Of a stretch of DNA of 64,000 nt, positions 1-7,934 are shown piece by piece. Where the stretch lies: the NCBI GenBank assembly GCA_965204215.1, contig CBDBDZ010000013.1, positions 558,001 to 622,000 on the forward strand, read 5' to 3'. How positions within the stretch are numbered: the first letter of the stretch is position 1; each line of letters starts with the position of its first letter. Under the pieces are notes generated by a model. It saw only the letters and a list, made by a program, of their open reading frames with translations. It did no database searches and had not been told where the DNA came from. A program made the position numbers and the translations under genes. The DNA is from CBDBDZ01 sp965204215. Its GTDB lineage: Bacteria; Pseudomonadota; Gammaproteobacteria; Pseudomonadales; GM7GCV1.

Positions 1-1378
1 TAAACACTTATGTCTAAGCAAGCAAGTGGCATCGGTATTTCCCGATACCCGGCACAGCAGTTATGTGAAACATTCACTGCAGAGTTTGATTCGTCAACGC
101 TTGTATAGCTTATGCATGGGTTACGAAGACCTTAACGATCACGAGACCTTGCGACACGATAAGGCATTACAAACGGCAACGGAAGCTGATCAAGTACTGG
201 GAAGCCAGTCGACATTGTGTCGATTAGAACAATCATTTACTGCGCAATCAAACATTGCCATTCATGACGTATTGTTGAACCTATTTATTGATTCGTTTGA
301 TAGTGCCCCAGAGGAATTAATTCTCGACTTCGATGCCACTGATGATCGCGTCCATGGTACGCAAGAAGGTCGCTCTTACAATGGTTATTATCGGCATTAT
401 TGTTTTTTACCCTTGTATGTATTCTGCGGTGAACAACTGTTGGTCAGCTATCTTCGACCCAGTAATATCGATGGCGCGAAGCACAGTTGGGCGATTCTCA
501 GTTTGTTGGTAAAACGGTTGCGTAAACAGTGGCCTAATGTCAGAATCATTATACGTGGCGATAGTGGGTTTTGTCGGCATCAAATGATGAATTGGTGTGA
601 GCGTCATGATGTTGGTTACGTGCTGGGCATTGCAAAAAATAGCCCAATACTAGAGATGCTGTCACCCTGGATTGATGCGGTCAATGAACAATATGAACGA
701 TCTGGAAACCCCTTGCGCTGGTTTACTCATATCCAGTATGCAGCTCAATCATGGTCGCGTCAACGCCGTGTCATCGCTAAAATTGAACATACTGGAAAAG
801 GCATGAACCCGCGATTTGTGGTGACGAATTTATCGGGCGAACATCAAGCTATTTATGAGGATCTCTATTGTGCTCGTGGCGAAATGGAAAACCATATTAA
901 AGAACAGCAACTCGATATGTTTGCTGACCGAACGAGTTGTCATCACTGGTGGCCTAATCAATGGCGACTGTTGTTATCGTCACTGGCTTATGTGTTGATG
1001 GAGCGACTACGTCATCACTGCTTAAAAAGCACTGTTTTTGCCCAATTACAAGTAGGAACCATACGCCTTAAATTACTCAAAGTGGCTGCCGTTATTTTAT
1101 CCAATACCAGGCGTATACGCTTACTATTACCCAGCGCATATCCTTATCAAGATATCTTCGAGTTGGTTGTCGCGCGGCTTAAACCTGGATAAGACTGTAA
1201 AAAGTGCTGCCCCGGCACGAGAACAAACAATGGGGGTAAGGGGGAGTTATGTCTGAAATTCGGGCAAAGAGCATATTAAGCTACGTATTCAACAAACTTA
1301 AACTAAATTAAAGCAGGATAATCCAACTTCACCTTAAACTCAAAGTTATTTGTAGGTTTATGAAATATGCGGGTTAGG
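1..1378 (+). mobile_element. IS1380-family insertion sequence, left end outside window
   Basis: The element carries an IS1380-type transposase whose 5' part is cut by the window edge. The right end is placed at about 1378, where the sequence ends in an outward terminal-repeat-like stretch (tgaaatatgcgggttagg) that interrupts the C-terminus of the neighbouring GNAT cassette gene. About 185 bases of non-coding sequence separate the transposase stop from this end. The left terminal repeat and target duplication are not visible, so the exact ends are inferred. The element caps the distal end of the integron cassette array. Confidence 0.75.
2..1192 (+). CDS. IS1380 family transposase, 5' partial
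   Basis: DDE transposase that would cut and move its own element. The frame is open from base 2, so the protein continues upstream of the window; about 40-60 N-terminal residues are missing compared with usual IS1380 transposases. The family signature near the N-terminus (RLYSLCMGYEDLNDHETLRH) is clear. Catalytic acidic residues are likely in FDATDD, in the RGDSGF block after the central strand, and in the CARGEMEN segment near the C-terminal third, matching the family's D-D-E order. A GTG at 26 could be read as a start, but it lies inside the conserved domain and is unlikely to be used. The C-terminus appears intact. Confidence 0.9.
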   Translation, partial: KHLCLSKQVASVFPDTRHSSYVKHSLQSLIRQRLYSLCMGYEDLNDHETLRHDKALQTATEADQVLGSQSTLCRLEQSFTAQSNIAIHDVLLNLFIDSFDSAPEELILDFDATDDRVHGTQEGRSYNGYYRHYCFLPLYVFCGEQLLVSYLRPSNIDGAKHSWAILSLLVKRLRKQWPNVRIIIRGDSGFCRHQMMNWCERHDVGYVLGIAKNSPILEMLSPWIDAVNEQYERSGNPLRWFTHIQYAAQSWSRQRRVIAKIEHTGKGMNPRFVVTNLSGEHQAIYEDLYCARGEMENHIKEQQLDMFADRTSCHHWWPNQWRLLLSSLAYVLMERLRHHCLKSTVFAQLQVGTIRLKLLKVAAVILSNTRRIRLLLPSAYPYQDIFELVVARLKPG

Positions 1379-1741
1379 TAGTTCACCAAATATCGAATAC
1401 CCCATTTTAAGGTAAAAATCTAACGCTTGAAATGTTGTTGTTTCCATTCGAACATTTGAAACTCCATTTGATAATGCATATTGCTCAAGATGCGTTAAAA
1501 GCTTTGCACCCCACCCTTGCCGGCGTATGGAATCATCAATCCAAAGTCCCTGGATATGCATCCAATCCCAATTAATTTCACCTAAGATTCCACCGAGAAT
1601 GTGTCCTTCGTTTGTTTTAACAAATGAGGTGATTTTCTCGCTGAAAACTTGCCCTGTAAAAGACTCATTATAATTTGTAAGCCCAACTTTAAGAGCTTCA
1701 AAATCATTCTCATCTGGTGGTTGCGGTTTAGTTAATTCCAT
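1358..1741 (-). pseudogene. GNAT acetyltransferase cassette gene, 3' end cut by IS1380
   Basis: Encodes a GCN5-related N-acetyltransferase fold: the acetyl-CoA binding motif RRQGWGAKLL sits at about residues 74-83 and is followed by a strand-helix ending FYLKMGYSIFGEL. The family normally continues 12-20 residues past this point. Here the frame runs straight into the IS1380 end and stops, so the last strand is replaced by foreign residues (PNPHIS). The ATG at 1739-1741 is preceded in frame by a TTG at 1742-1744; the ATG is preferred by family alignment, but the ribosome site (GGAG) fits the TTG slightly better. Its attC has been lost to the insertion. Substrate unknown; activity may be impaired. 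Confidence 0.75.
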
Positions 1742-1765
1742 CAAAACAGACGAACTCCATTTGGC

Positions 1766-1840
1766 ACATAACGCCTGGCATCAGCGGTGAGCCAAAACGC
1801 GTAGCGTTTTTGCGAATCCGACTGCATGCCCTTGTTATAA
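1766..1840 (-). other. attC site of the HAD cassette
   Basis: About 75 bases bounded by ACATAAC and GTTATAA core sites, with an internal imperfect palindrome (gccaaaacgcg/cgtttttgcg region). It overlaps the stop codon of the HAD phosphatase gene, as is usual for cassettes. Confidence 0.85.
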
Positions 1841-2473
1841 GCCAATGTATGCCATTGCCTGTTTTACATTACTGAAGTCCATTATGTTTTGTTTATGGTG
1901 GGTCTTTTTCCCAACCAACACAAAATTGTACCCTAGCTCTTCGCATGCCTTTTTATCCCATTCGCCATCTCCGAAATATGTGCAAGGCATTTTAATTTCA
2001 CCGTTGGCTTTTTCTTCAGCAATTTTCATGATTCTGGTTCGTGAAAAGTGATCGTTTGAAGATGCGATTGGTATCTCTGAAATGTCAATTTCGGCCGATT
2101 TCAATTTCATTAATGCGGTTTCATACCATCCACCTGTAGCGACTGATAGGCTCAGGATTTCTTGTTGACGGAGTTCCGAAATAAATTCCGAAGCGCCGGG
2201 TACTTGTTGAGCTGGATTTTTATCGAGACTGTTAGCTATATTTACGATGAACGCTTTTTTTACATCAGTGTGTATGACATCTCTCTTGGCTTGTAGTCCA
2301 TTTTCGCTTATATGTTGATTGAGAATGCCTGCGTCACTCACATATTTATACTTCGTCCAGTCAGAGTTCAGCCTATGGCCTAGAACTTCATATACAGCCT
2401 CAATAAAACAATCGCCATCAAACTCATTCGACTGTACAAGTGTTCCATCGACATCAAACATTACATGATGCAA
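1835..2473 (-). CDS. HAD superfamily hydrolase (phosphatase-like), integron cassette
   Basis: Haloacid dehalogenase-type hydrolase, probably a small-molecule phosphatase. The nucleophile motif is FDVDGTLVQ near the N-terminus, motif II is in SVATGGW, and motif IV is in YFGDGEWDKKA. A longer reading frame starts at 2569, but its first 32 codons translate the preceding attC and are not plausible protein. A TTG at 2471-2473 lies 8 bases downstream of an AAGGAG ribosome site (2482-2487) and gives MHHVMFDVDGT, which suits the family, so this start is chosen; the ATG at 2459-2461 is the alternative. Single-gene cassette with attC sites on both sides. Substrate unknown. Confidence 0.8.
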   Translation of the reverse strand: MHHVMFDVDGTLVQSNEFDGDCFIEAVYEVLGHRLNSDWTKYKYVSDAGILNQHISENGLQAKRDVIHTDVKKAFIVNIANSLDKNPAQQVPGASEFISELRQQEILSLSVATGGWYETALMKLKSAEIDISEIPIASSNDHFSRTRIMKIAEEKANGEIKMPCTYFGDGEWDKKACEELGYNFVLVGKKTHHKQNIMDFSNVKQAMAYIGL

Positions 2474-2490
2474 AAGGTTTTCTCCTTGGC

Positions 2491-2564
2491 TTATAACGCC
2501 CGCATATGGGGCGCCGTAGGCGTCCCAGGAGCGAAGCGGAACGTATTTGACCCACTTGTTATAC
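2491..2564 (-). other. attC site of the 130-aa membrane protein cassette
   Basis: About 74 bases from TTATAAC to GTTATAC, with internal pairing of gggcgccgtaggcgtccc. It lies directly upstream of the HAD gene and overlaps the stop of the membrane protein gene. Confidence 0.85.
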
Positions 2565-2951
2565 ACCATTACTCTCTAAATGAAGAAAATATATAGTAAC
2601 AAAAAACATACCAAAAGAAACCAACATTAAACCTGCTAGGACATAAGCAGTAGTATCTATCGCTGGATTACCAATACCTACGCCTTGTAATAAACTATTA
2701 ACCCTTTCAAAAAGTGCAACGTAATTCATGCAAGCAGTGAACCCCCAACCCCCGCATAATAACCCTATGCCAAAATTGAATTTGATTACTTTATAAGAAC
2801 CATAAATTAAAAGAGAAATAGCTATATAGTCCACTATTAAAAAAGGCAAAAATTGACCGTATTTGAAGTGCCATAAAGTCTCTAAAACAAAATACGTTAT
2901 TGCAAGTATTAAAGTTGCATATACAAATTTTGATTGGCGAACTGTATTCAT
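2559..2951 (-). CDS. Small integral membrane protein, integron cassette
   Basis: I do not recognise a named family. The 130 residues form about four hydrophobic segments (roughly residues 10-28, 36-55, 60-78 and 100-123), with short loops and a charged C-terminus, so it is predicted to sit in the inner membrane. The second half contains GGWGFTACMNYVALFERV. The start ATG at 2949-2951 has an AAGAG-like ribosome site upstream. It is flanked by attC sites, so it is mobile as a single unit. Nothing in the sequence points to a substrate. Confidence 0.7.
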   Translation of the reverse strand: MNTVRQSKFVYATLILAITYFVLETLWHFKYGQFLPFLIVDYIAISLLIYGSYKVIKFNFGIGLLCGGWGFTACMNYVALFERVNSLLQGVGIGNPAIDTTAYVLAGLMLVSFGMFFVTIYFLHLESNGV

Positions 2952-2966
2952 TAACTAACTCTTGGT

Positions 2967-3021
2967 GTATAACGCCTAAATCAGGTGCGCCGTAGGCGTC
3001 ACCTGGATTTACTTGTTAGGC
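2967..3021 (-). other. attC site of the 213-aa cassette
   Basis: Short 55-base attC from GTATAAC to GTTAGGC, with a strong internal hairpin (aggtgcgccgtaggcgtcacct). The stop of the 213-aa gene lies in its right core site. Confidence 0.85.
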
Positions 3022-3657
3022 GCGTGATAGATGTTTGCTGATGTCTATGATTTGCACAGAGTTTTTGTGAAGTTCGTAATAATCTCTGGTTATAGAAACG
3101 TTCTCACCGTATCTCTGCCGAATTGATGCCAAAATTTTTGGCTGTTTGGAGAGAACACTGGTCAAAGCCCTGCCACCAGTGAAGAACTTCAACGGATATT
3201 CTGTACCCAAGACGTATAGTTTTTTCTCTTTCGATGTTTCATGCTCAGCAAGGTTATGGAAGTCCTTGAATAGTCCATTTTGCCTAATGGTTTCAGCTCC
3301 ACCTTGCCAATCAATGAACTTGAATTCTGCAACTTGCAGGTTTGTTTCTAGATCGAATTTTCGACCAGTATTCCCTGCACCTAAAGAAACACTCTCAACA
3401 GTTTCTCCTTCTTGGAGAAGGGTAGGCAAAGAATTCATTATTCCTGCCGCATGCAGTACAACATTAATTTGACCTGCAACTTTCTTCACCGCTCTGACAG
3501 ATTGGATTAATTCATCATTTACACCGAAGGATACACAAAACTCTTCTGAGTCATTTGAAGAAATTCCACAAATCCTGCTCTCAATCACTGAAAGGCTTCT
3601 GGTCAGTGATTCTCCTTGGAAATTCTCAATGATCTCTAAATCTTTCTCGATGCTCAT
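3016..3657 (-). CDS. Hypothetical cassette protein with a nuclease-like E-x-K motif
   Basis: 213 residues with no membrane segment or signal peptide, likely cytoplasmic. I do not recognise a named family. The stretch GRKFDLETNLQVAEFKFIDW at about residues 98-117 has the D-(x)n-E-x-K spacing of the PD-(D/E)XK nuclease fold: an Asp on one strand and Glu-x-Lys on the next. That would make it a possible DNA-cleaving or DNA-binding protein, but this is inferred from one motif. The N-terminal 90 residues are helical and mixed. It forms a single-gene cassette with attC sites on both sides. Confidence 0.6.
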   Translation of the reverse strand: MSIEKDLEIIENFQGESLTRSLSVIESRICGISSNDSEEFCVSFGVNDELIQSVRAVKKVAGQINVVLHAAGIMNSLPTLLQEGETVESVSLGAGNTGRKFDLETNLQVAEFKFIDWQGGAETIRQNGLFKDFHNLAEHETSKEKKLYVLGTEYPLKFFTGGRALTSVLSKQPKILASIRQRYGENVSITRDYYELHKNSVQIIDISKHLSRA

Positions 3658-3671
3658 GGTTTACTCTTAGC

Positions 3672-3732
3672 GCCTAACGCCAAATTCAGCGGCTGGGCCG
3701 CAGGCACAGTCCGCTGGAATTTTTTGTTAGCT
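3672..3732 (-). other. attC site of the methyltransferase cassette
   Basis: 61 bases from GCCTAAC to GTTAGCT, with internal pairing of ttcagcggctggg and the matching arm ending ccgctggaa. It overlaps the methyltransferase stop codon at 3727-3729. Confidence 0.85.
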
Positions 3733-4404
3733 GCGTACTTGACTCACAATAATTATGGATGCTGGTTTTTTAGTTTTCGGGTTGGTTGGCTCAATCATAT
3801 CAATTATATCGTATCCAGTCTCTTCAAATAAAGATGACCACGATTCTTTTGTTCGAAAATACCAAGGTGCAGGTTTTGAAAATGATTTACTGAAACCATC
3901 CCATGAACCTTGCTTCCAACCATCTGAATAAGAGAAGTTTTCAGCAGCCTGACTAGGATTTAATGTCTGAACTATCAGAAATCCATTTTTAGAGAGTACA
4001 AATTTTAAATTTCTGAATAGTTTCACAACCGACTCATTACCAAATAGAGAAAAATTACATACTGCAGTATCAAAACTCATAGTTTGAATTTTTTCTTGAA
4101 AATCATCATATGTTGCGACAAAAAATTCCCCGAAAGATGATTTACATGCTTCTTTGACTAGTGTTTCTACAGCATCAAATCCAACATACTTCAGGCAACT
4201 GTCTTTTAGTTCATGTGATAACCAGCCTTCTCCACACCCAACATCTAAAATACGTTTTGGTGACCTTTTGAGAATCGCCTGAATTATTGCTTTGTTTGTA
4301 AAAAACTGCCTACTTTCTATTTGTTTTTCTCGAATGGCATTAATCCAAGGAAAAGCATTAATTACCCAAGAGTCAATAATTTTTTCTTCTTCATCTTTAG
4401 ACAT
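3727..4404 (-). CDS. Class I SAM-dependent methyltransferase, integron cassette
   Basis: The SAM-binding motif I is ILDVGCGEGWLSHEL at about residues 53-67 of the protein. The acidic motif follows as YVGFDAVE and motif IV as FDTAVCNFSLFG, so this is a Rossmann-fold methyltransferase; the acceptor is unknown. The frame can be read 20 codons further upstream to 4464, but those codons lie in the inserted IS4 element. The ATG at 4402-4404 (MSKDEEEK) with AGGTG upstream is therefore chosen. The IS4 insertion leaves only 36 bases of original leader, so expression may now depend on the IS. The coding region looks intact. Confidence 0.8.
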   Translation of the reverse strand: MSKDEEEKIIDSWVINAFPWINAIREKQIESRQFFTNKAIIQAILKRSPKRILDVGCGEGWLSHELKDSCLKYVGFDAVETLVKEACKSSFGEFFVATYDDFQEKIQTMSFDTAVCNFSLFGNESVVKLFRNLKFVLSKNGFLIVQTLNPSQAAENFSYSDGWKQGSWDGFSKSFSKPAPWYFRTKESWSSLFEETGYDIIDMIEPTNPKTKKPASIIIVSQVRS

Positions 4405-4440
4405 ATTCGCACCTGTGACTTTTAAATATTTAAAAAAAAT

Positions 4441-5722
4441 CATTGCTGTCCCATAAACTTTCATGAGAACACCATTTGAGTTTGAGGGCTGTAATTTATT
4501 GGGTCTGGAGGTTCATCTTTAAATAGCCCCCATAGGTCTCTTCGTTCAAATAAATTGATTTGAAAGAGTCGAATAATTTGCTGAATACTCATATCCAATT
4601 TGCCACTAAATTTCAAGTAAGCAATGATCAGATAGTTGCACATAGCAATCCATATTTGAGTCATTACGGCATTTTTAGAGGTGCCAATAAAGGATTTGAT
4701 TTTCAAATTTTGCTTGATGCACTTGAAAAATAATTCAATCTGCCAACGTGCTTTATAAATATCAGCAATGGTTTTTGATACCAGTGTGAATTGGTTAGTC
4801 AGGAAAAAATAGTGCTTACCTGTTTCAGGGTCTCGATAGCCTACTCGTCGTAGTTTGATAGGGCAATCGTCGGCTTTAGTTCCAGTCAGTATAATGGTTT
4901 GGTCGGATGTAACACCTTGCTTTTTATTCACTTGACGACGTTCAATAATCTTATACTTGGCATTCTTTTTTAATCGAGTCACAAAGTAAACTCCTGTTGA
5001 ATTCAGTGAGTTAAACCACTTGTAATCATTATAGCCACGGTCAAATACCACTATCGAATCTTTCTCTAACTCTAAAGTTCTGCCTAATGTGATATCGTGT
5101 TTACTGCCTTCTGATATTGCCATAAATGTTGGCAGATGACCCGCATGATCAATGCCAACATGTAATTTAATCGCACCTTTTTTACGCCGAAACGTTGCCC
5201 ATGGGAAAACAGATAAACACAAATCAATCGTCGATGCGTCAAGCGAATAGAGCTTATTTTTGAATCGAAAACCATGCTTAGGGGCAAGTTGTTGACAACG
5301 TGATAAGAGTTTATAAAACAGCGATTCATACAAGTCATAAGGTTGTTGCTCATTCACTCGGGCAAGTGATGAACGGCTCACATGACCAATCCCTAAGTGA
5401 TAACTTTTAGCACGTTGCTTAGATAGGTTACTAACAATATCACGTAAACTACAGCGACCTGCTAGCTGAGCAAAACTCAGTGATACAAACTGTGACCACC
5501 GTGACATTTTTCTCAATGAACGCCCCTCGTGATGGGTTTTTGCAAGTGTTTCAAATTCATGTCTCGAAACCAGTTTCAGTAATTGTGAAAATACAGTATT
5601 ATTATGACTCAAAGCTATTCTCTTGTTGATTTTTAAAGTGTTTTTCGTCACTCTATTTTAACAAATTAACAGAGAATAGTCTTTGTTTTAATTATCCATT
5701 AAAAGTTTATGGGACAGCAATG
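4441..5722 (-). mobile_element. IS4-family insertion sequence with 9-bp target duplication
   Basis: 1282 bases bounded by perfect inverted repeats cattgctgtcccataaactt and its complement (5703-5722). The 9-base sequence aaaaaaaat is found on both sides (4432-4440 and 5723-5731), the expected target duplication. It holds one transposase gene. It interrupts the 5' leader of the methyltransferase cassette, between that gene and the attC of the next upstream cassette. Confidence 0.93.
4461..5651 (-). CDS. IS4 family transposase
   Basis: 396-residue DDE transposase. The N-terminal DUF4372-type domain is recognised by NTVFSQLLKLVSRHEFETLA and by the FAQLAGRCSLRDI segment. The catalytic core follows: first Asp in YSLDASTIDLC, second in IVVFDRGYNDY, and the Glu in IYKARWQIELFFKCIKQ, which is the IS4 Y-(2)-R-(3)-E-(6)-K signature. 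Length is normal for the group and no frameshift is seen, so the element may be active. Confidence 0.93.
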   Translation of the reverse strand: MTKNTLKINKRIALSHNNTVFSQLLKLVSRHEFETLAKTHHEGRSLRKMSRWSQFVSLSFAQLAGRCSLRDIVSNLSKQRAKSYHLGIGHVSRSSLARVNEQQPYDLYESLFYKLLSRCQQLAPKHGFRFKNKLYSLDASTIDLCLSVFPWATFRRKKGAIKLHVGIDHAGHLPTFMAISEGSKHDITLGRTLELEKDSIVVFDRGYNDYKWFNSLNSTGVYFVTRLKKNAKYKIIERRQVNKKQGVTSDQTIILTGTKADDCPIKLRRVGYRDPETGKHYFFLTNQFTLVSKTIADIYKARWQIELFFKCIKQNLKIKSFIGTSKNAVMTQIWIAMCNYLIIAYLKFSGKLDMSIQQIIRLFQINLFERRDLWGLFKDEPPDPINYSPQTQMVFS

Positions 5723-5865
5723 AAAAAAAATATTTTTTTTGAAATAGTAATGAGTAGAACAACCAAGACTACTTCCTATTTCCTTAGAAGAGTACTATCA
5801 AATGCGTAAAAATGAAAAAATTATCAATAGATTTGAGTAGTCAATGTAAGGGTTTTACTTAAAGC

Positions 5866-6006
5866 AGCTAACGTTACAATAAGCGGCATTTCACGGAGGA
5901 ACGTGAAATATGTGAGAATGAAATGACACATATTTCGCGGGCCGCAGGGAAATGTCCGTCGGAAACCACGCTAGTGGTTGGAGCGTACTTCATTGTCTTG
6001 TTATAC
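5866..6006 (-). other. Long attC site (141 bases) of the HAD-IA cassette
   Basis: Runs from AGCTAAC to GTTATAC. The interior contains extended self-complementary arms (catttcacggaggaacgtgaaatatgtg, and the tgacacatatttcgcggg to gaaatgtccgtcgg part), which makes it much longer than the 55-95 base attC sites around it. It overlaps the stop of the HAD gene at 5990. Confidence 0.75.
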
Positions 6007-6475
6007 GACATATGTCAGCCATGCTTCTGACGCTAGTATATTTAGCACTATCAACCTCTTTACCTACTGGATTATACAACACTCCATATATACCAGCTGC
6101 ACCTGCAGGTAGAATATCTTTTTCTAATGAGTCCCCGACCATTACAACTGATGAAGCAGATAATTCTAATTTGCTTAGCACCTTTGAAAAATAACTAGGA
6201 TCAGATTTCTTACAAGCCATATTCGAGTAACAAAATATATGAGAAAAATATTTTTCTAAGCCAACTTTACTTAGCACTTTACGAATTTCAGATTCATTGG
6301 AGTCTTGAGCATTTGTGGCCAAACATACTTTAGATGACTCGATAAGTGTTTCAAGCAACTCTTTCACACCATCAATGACTGTAAGTTTGGGCCAGTTTAT
6401 CATTGCACCCTCATACTCAGGATAATCAACCATCAGCGTGTCACCCCAGTCAAATAAGTATGCGTCTACAGCCAT
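5990..6475 (-). CDS. HAD-IA family hydrolase, integron cassette
   Basis: 161 residues. The motif I variant is FDWGDTL near the N-terminus (Asp nucleophile, with Trp-Gly in place of the usual Leu-Asp-Gly). Motif II lies in VCLATNAQDS, the motif III Lys is in MACKKSDPSYF, and motif IV is MVGDSLEKDILPAGAAG. This is the phosphoglycolate-phosphatase-like subgroup with a short cap. The start ATG is at 6473-6475, 21 bases inside the cassette boundary. Likely a cytoplasmic phosphatase of unknown substrate; it is the second HAD cassette in the array and not closely similar to the first. Confidence 0.85.
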   Translation of the reverse strand: MAVDAYLFDWGDTLMVDYPEYEGAMINWPKLTVIDGVKELLETLIESSKVCLATNAQDSNESEIRKVLSKVGLEKYFSHIFCYSNMACKKSDPSYFSKVLSKLELSASSVVMVGDSLEKDILPAGAAGIYGVLYNPVGKEVDSAKYTSVRSMADICRITRQ

Positions 6476-6490
6476 GCTCTGAACCTTGTC

Positions 6491-6547
6491 GTATAACGCT
6501 GTAAGCAGGGGCGCGCTTTGCGCGTCCCTTGGCTTACCTTGTTAGAG
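6491..6547 (-). other. attC site, copy A of duplicated cassette
   Basis: 57 bases from GTATAAC to GTTAGAG. The core (aacgctgtaagcaggggcgc through gcgcgtcccttggcttacc) is identical to the attC sites at 7878-7934 and 8884-8940. Confidence 0.9.
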
Positions 6548-7156
6548 CTTTATTTTTGCTATTTCTTTCCCACTTTGGAGGAAAGTATTAACCTCATTAA
6601 TCTTAATATTAATGACTTTACTTGGACGATAGTTCAACGTTTTTTCTTCAACACTCACTATTTCGCCTGTGATTTTGAAAGTAGCATTTCTGCTTCTCCT
6701 CAGCTCAGAAGCTAGTTTTCTGGCAGAATCTAATTCTTTAGGTATATATTCGATCTCACTAGCATTAACAAACGAAACGGCATAACTATGATCAAATGGA
6801 ATAAATGTTGTTTCTGAAAAACCAGAAGGGAATGCTTTTTTATCAAAATCATAATCGCCTAATTTGCTATTGACTCCAACAAAAACAACTTTTTGACCTT
6901 TCGCTTTAGCTAACCGTTTATTAAGCACGGGCTTAATCTGCTGAAATAAATCATGTTTAGTAAATTCATCTCTAGCATTTTTGTACTCGTTAGAAATAAA
7001 GCCAGCTAATTTATGCTCGGGGCTTCTAATTTCAGCCCTTGATTCGTAAAAGTAAAACGCATTTTCATCAGAAATTCTTTCAGCTTCAATTGAATCTTCA
7101 GAGAAAGCATTAATAGAAAATAAAATTCCCAAACAAATTAAAAGTATATTTTTCAT
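6542..7156 (-). CDS. Secreted hypothetical protein, duplicated cassette copy A
   Basis: 204 residues beginning with a clear signal peptide (MKNILLICLGILFSINAFS, probable cleavage before EDS), so it is exported to the periplasm or beyond. There is no lipobox. The mature part is mixed alpha/beta, with FYFYESRAEIRSPEHKLAGF near the front and a C-terminal beta-rich segment ending INEVNTFLQSGKEIAKIKL. I do not recognise a family with confidence. The strong ribosome site AGGAGAT precedes the ATG at 7154-7156. It follows the small membrane protein gene by 15 bases in the same cassette, so the two are translated from one message and may act together. Confidence 0.75.
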   Translation of the reverse strand: MKNILLICLGILFSINAFSEDSIEAERISDENAFYFYESRAEIRSPEHKLAGFISNEYKNARDEFTKHDLFQQIKPVLNKRLAKAKGQKVVFVGVNSKLGDYDFDKKAFPSGFSETTFIPFDHSYAVSFVNASEIEYIPKELDSARKLASELRRSRNATFKITGEIVSVEEKTLNYRPSKVINIKINEVNTFLQSGKEIAKIKL

Positions 7157-7171
7157 TATTTATCTCCTAAA

Positions 7172-7438
7172 CTATAAACTAGCTAAACCAATTAATCCAA
7201 GTAACACAGGTGACGTTATTAGACCAACAAAGGTAAGTACCCACGCTAAAGCATTAACCCCAATACCTGTTGCACTTTTACTTCGAATAGCTATAACACT
7301 GCCAAATATAGTAACTATAGCTGCTATTGGAACAAATATAGTTCCTAAAAAAAGTATTCCTAATATTGCCAGAAAACAAGATATTAATCCTGCTGTCATA
7401 CCTGCATTCTTGTTATTTATTTTTACTTCTTCATTCAT
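7172..7438 (-). CDS. Small DUF4190-like membrane protein, duplicated cassette copy A
   Basis: 88 residues. After a polar N-terminus (NEEVKINNKNAG) come two or three hydrophobic helices (about residues 14-34, 36-52 and 62-86), an arrangement like DUF4190-type small membrane proteins. Predicted inner membrane protein of unknown function. An AGGAGG ribosome site lies directly upstream of the ATG. It is the first gene of its cassette, preceding the secreted protein gene. Confidence 0.7.
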   Translation of the reverse strand: MNEEVKINNKNAGMTAGLISCFLAILGILFLGTIFVPIAAIVTIFGSVIAIRSKSATGIGVNALAWVLTFVGLITSPVLLGLIGLASL

Positions 7439-7482
7439 AATTGCCTCCTGGGGCGTTGGTTAAAAAAATCGATATTTGTAAG

Positions 7483-7541
7483 CTCTAACGGCTAAACTCA
7501 GCGGCTGGCGGTAGCCAGTCCGCTGGAGTGTTTTGTTATGC
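7483..7541 (-). other. attC site of the DUF1272 cassette
   Basis: 59 bases from CTCTAAC to GTTATGC, with internal arms cagcggctggcggtagccag and tccgctgg. It overlaps the stop codon of the DUF1272 gene. Confidence 0.87.
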
Positions 7542-7784
7542 GATAGCAGCACAACCATTTTCTTTCACAATCCGTTTCTTTGAGGGAGGATTATTAGCCA
7601 GATATTTCTCTGGTCTAATGGGGCGCTTTACCAAATTTCCTCCGCAATTTGGGCATATACCTTCCAACATTTCATTGTTACAGCTAGTGCAAAAAGTGCA
7701 TTCAAATGTACAAATCATCGCTTCTTCCGAAGATGGAGAAAGTTTTTTTGCACAACATTCACAATAAGGTCTCAATTCTAACAT
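7536..7784 (-). CDS. DUF1272 zinc-ribbon protein, integron cassette
   Basis: 82 residues with an N-terminal MLELRPYCECC start and three further cysteine pairs: a Cys-x2-Cys in FECTFCTSC, then CPNC near residue 46. This is the pattern of the DUF1272 small zinc-binding family. The C-terminal 30 residues are basic and probably disordered. Eight cysteines in the first 50 residues suggest two zinc sites. An AAGGAAAG ribosome site precedes the ATG at 7782-7784. Function unknown in the family; DUF1272 genes are commonly found as free single genes or cassettes. Confidence 0.85.
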   Translation of the reverse strand: MLELRPYCECCAKKLSPSSEEAMICTFECTFCTSCNNEMLEGICPNCGGNLVKRPIRPEKYLANNPPSKKRIVKENGCAAIA

Positions 7785-7877
7785 TTTCTTTCCTTCTTTG
7801 TTTGGTTAAAAAAGCACAACTATTCATTAAGTTCATTAAGTTGCCTAAACGGTGTATCACAACACATCAAAAATGTC

Positions 7878-7934
7878 GCATAACGCTGTAAGCAGGGGCG
7901 CGCTTTGCGCGTCCCTTGGCTTACCTTGTTATGC
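7878..7934 (-). other. attC site of the 191-aa cassette
   Basis: 57 bases from GCATAAC to GTTATGC. The core is identical to those at 6491-6547 and 8884-8940 although the gene is different. Confidence 0.9.

Larger units (their letters stand above)
6493..7490 (-). repeat. Duplicated two-gene cassette, copy A
   Basis: 998 bases that match 8886-9883 without a difference that I can find, offset 2393. The matching block begins and ends in attC core sites, so the duplicated unit is exactly one cassette (about 6497-7488). It carries a small membrane protein gene and a secreted protein gene. Confidence 0.95.

Noticed and set aside
2474..2569. N-terminal extension of the HAD cassette gene
   Set aside because: These codons translate the neighbouring attC; a ribosome site next to the TTG at 2473 explains the start better.
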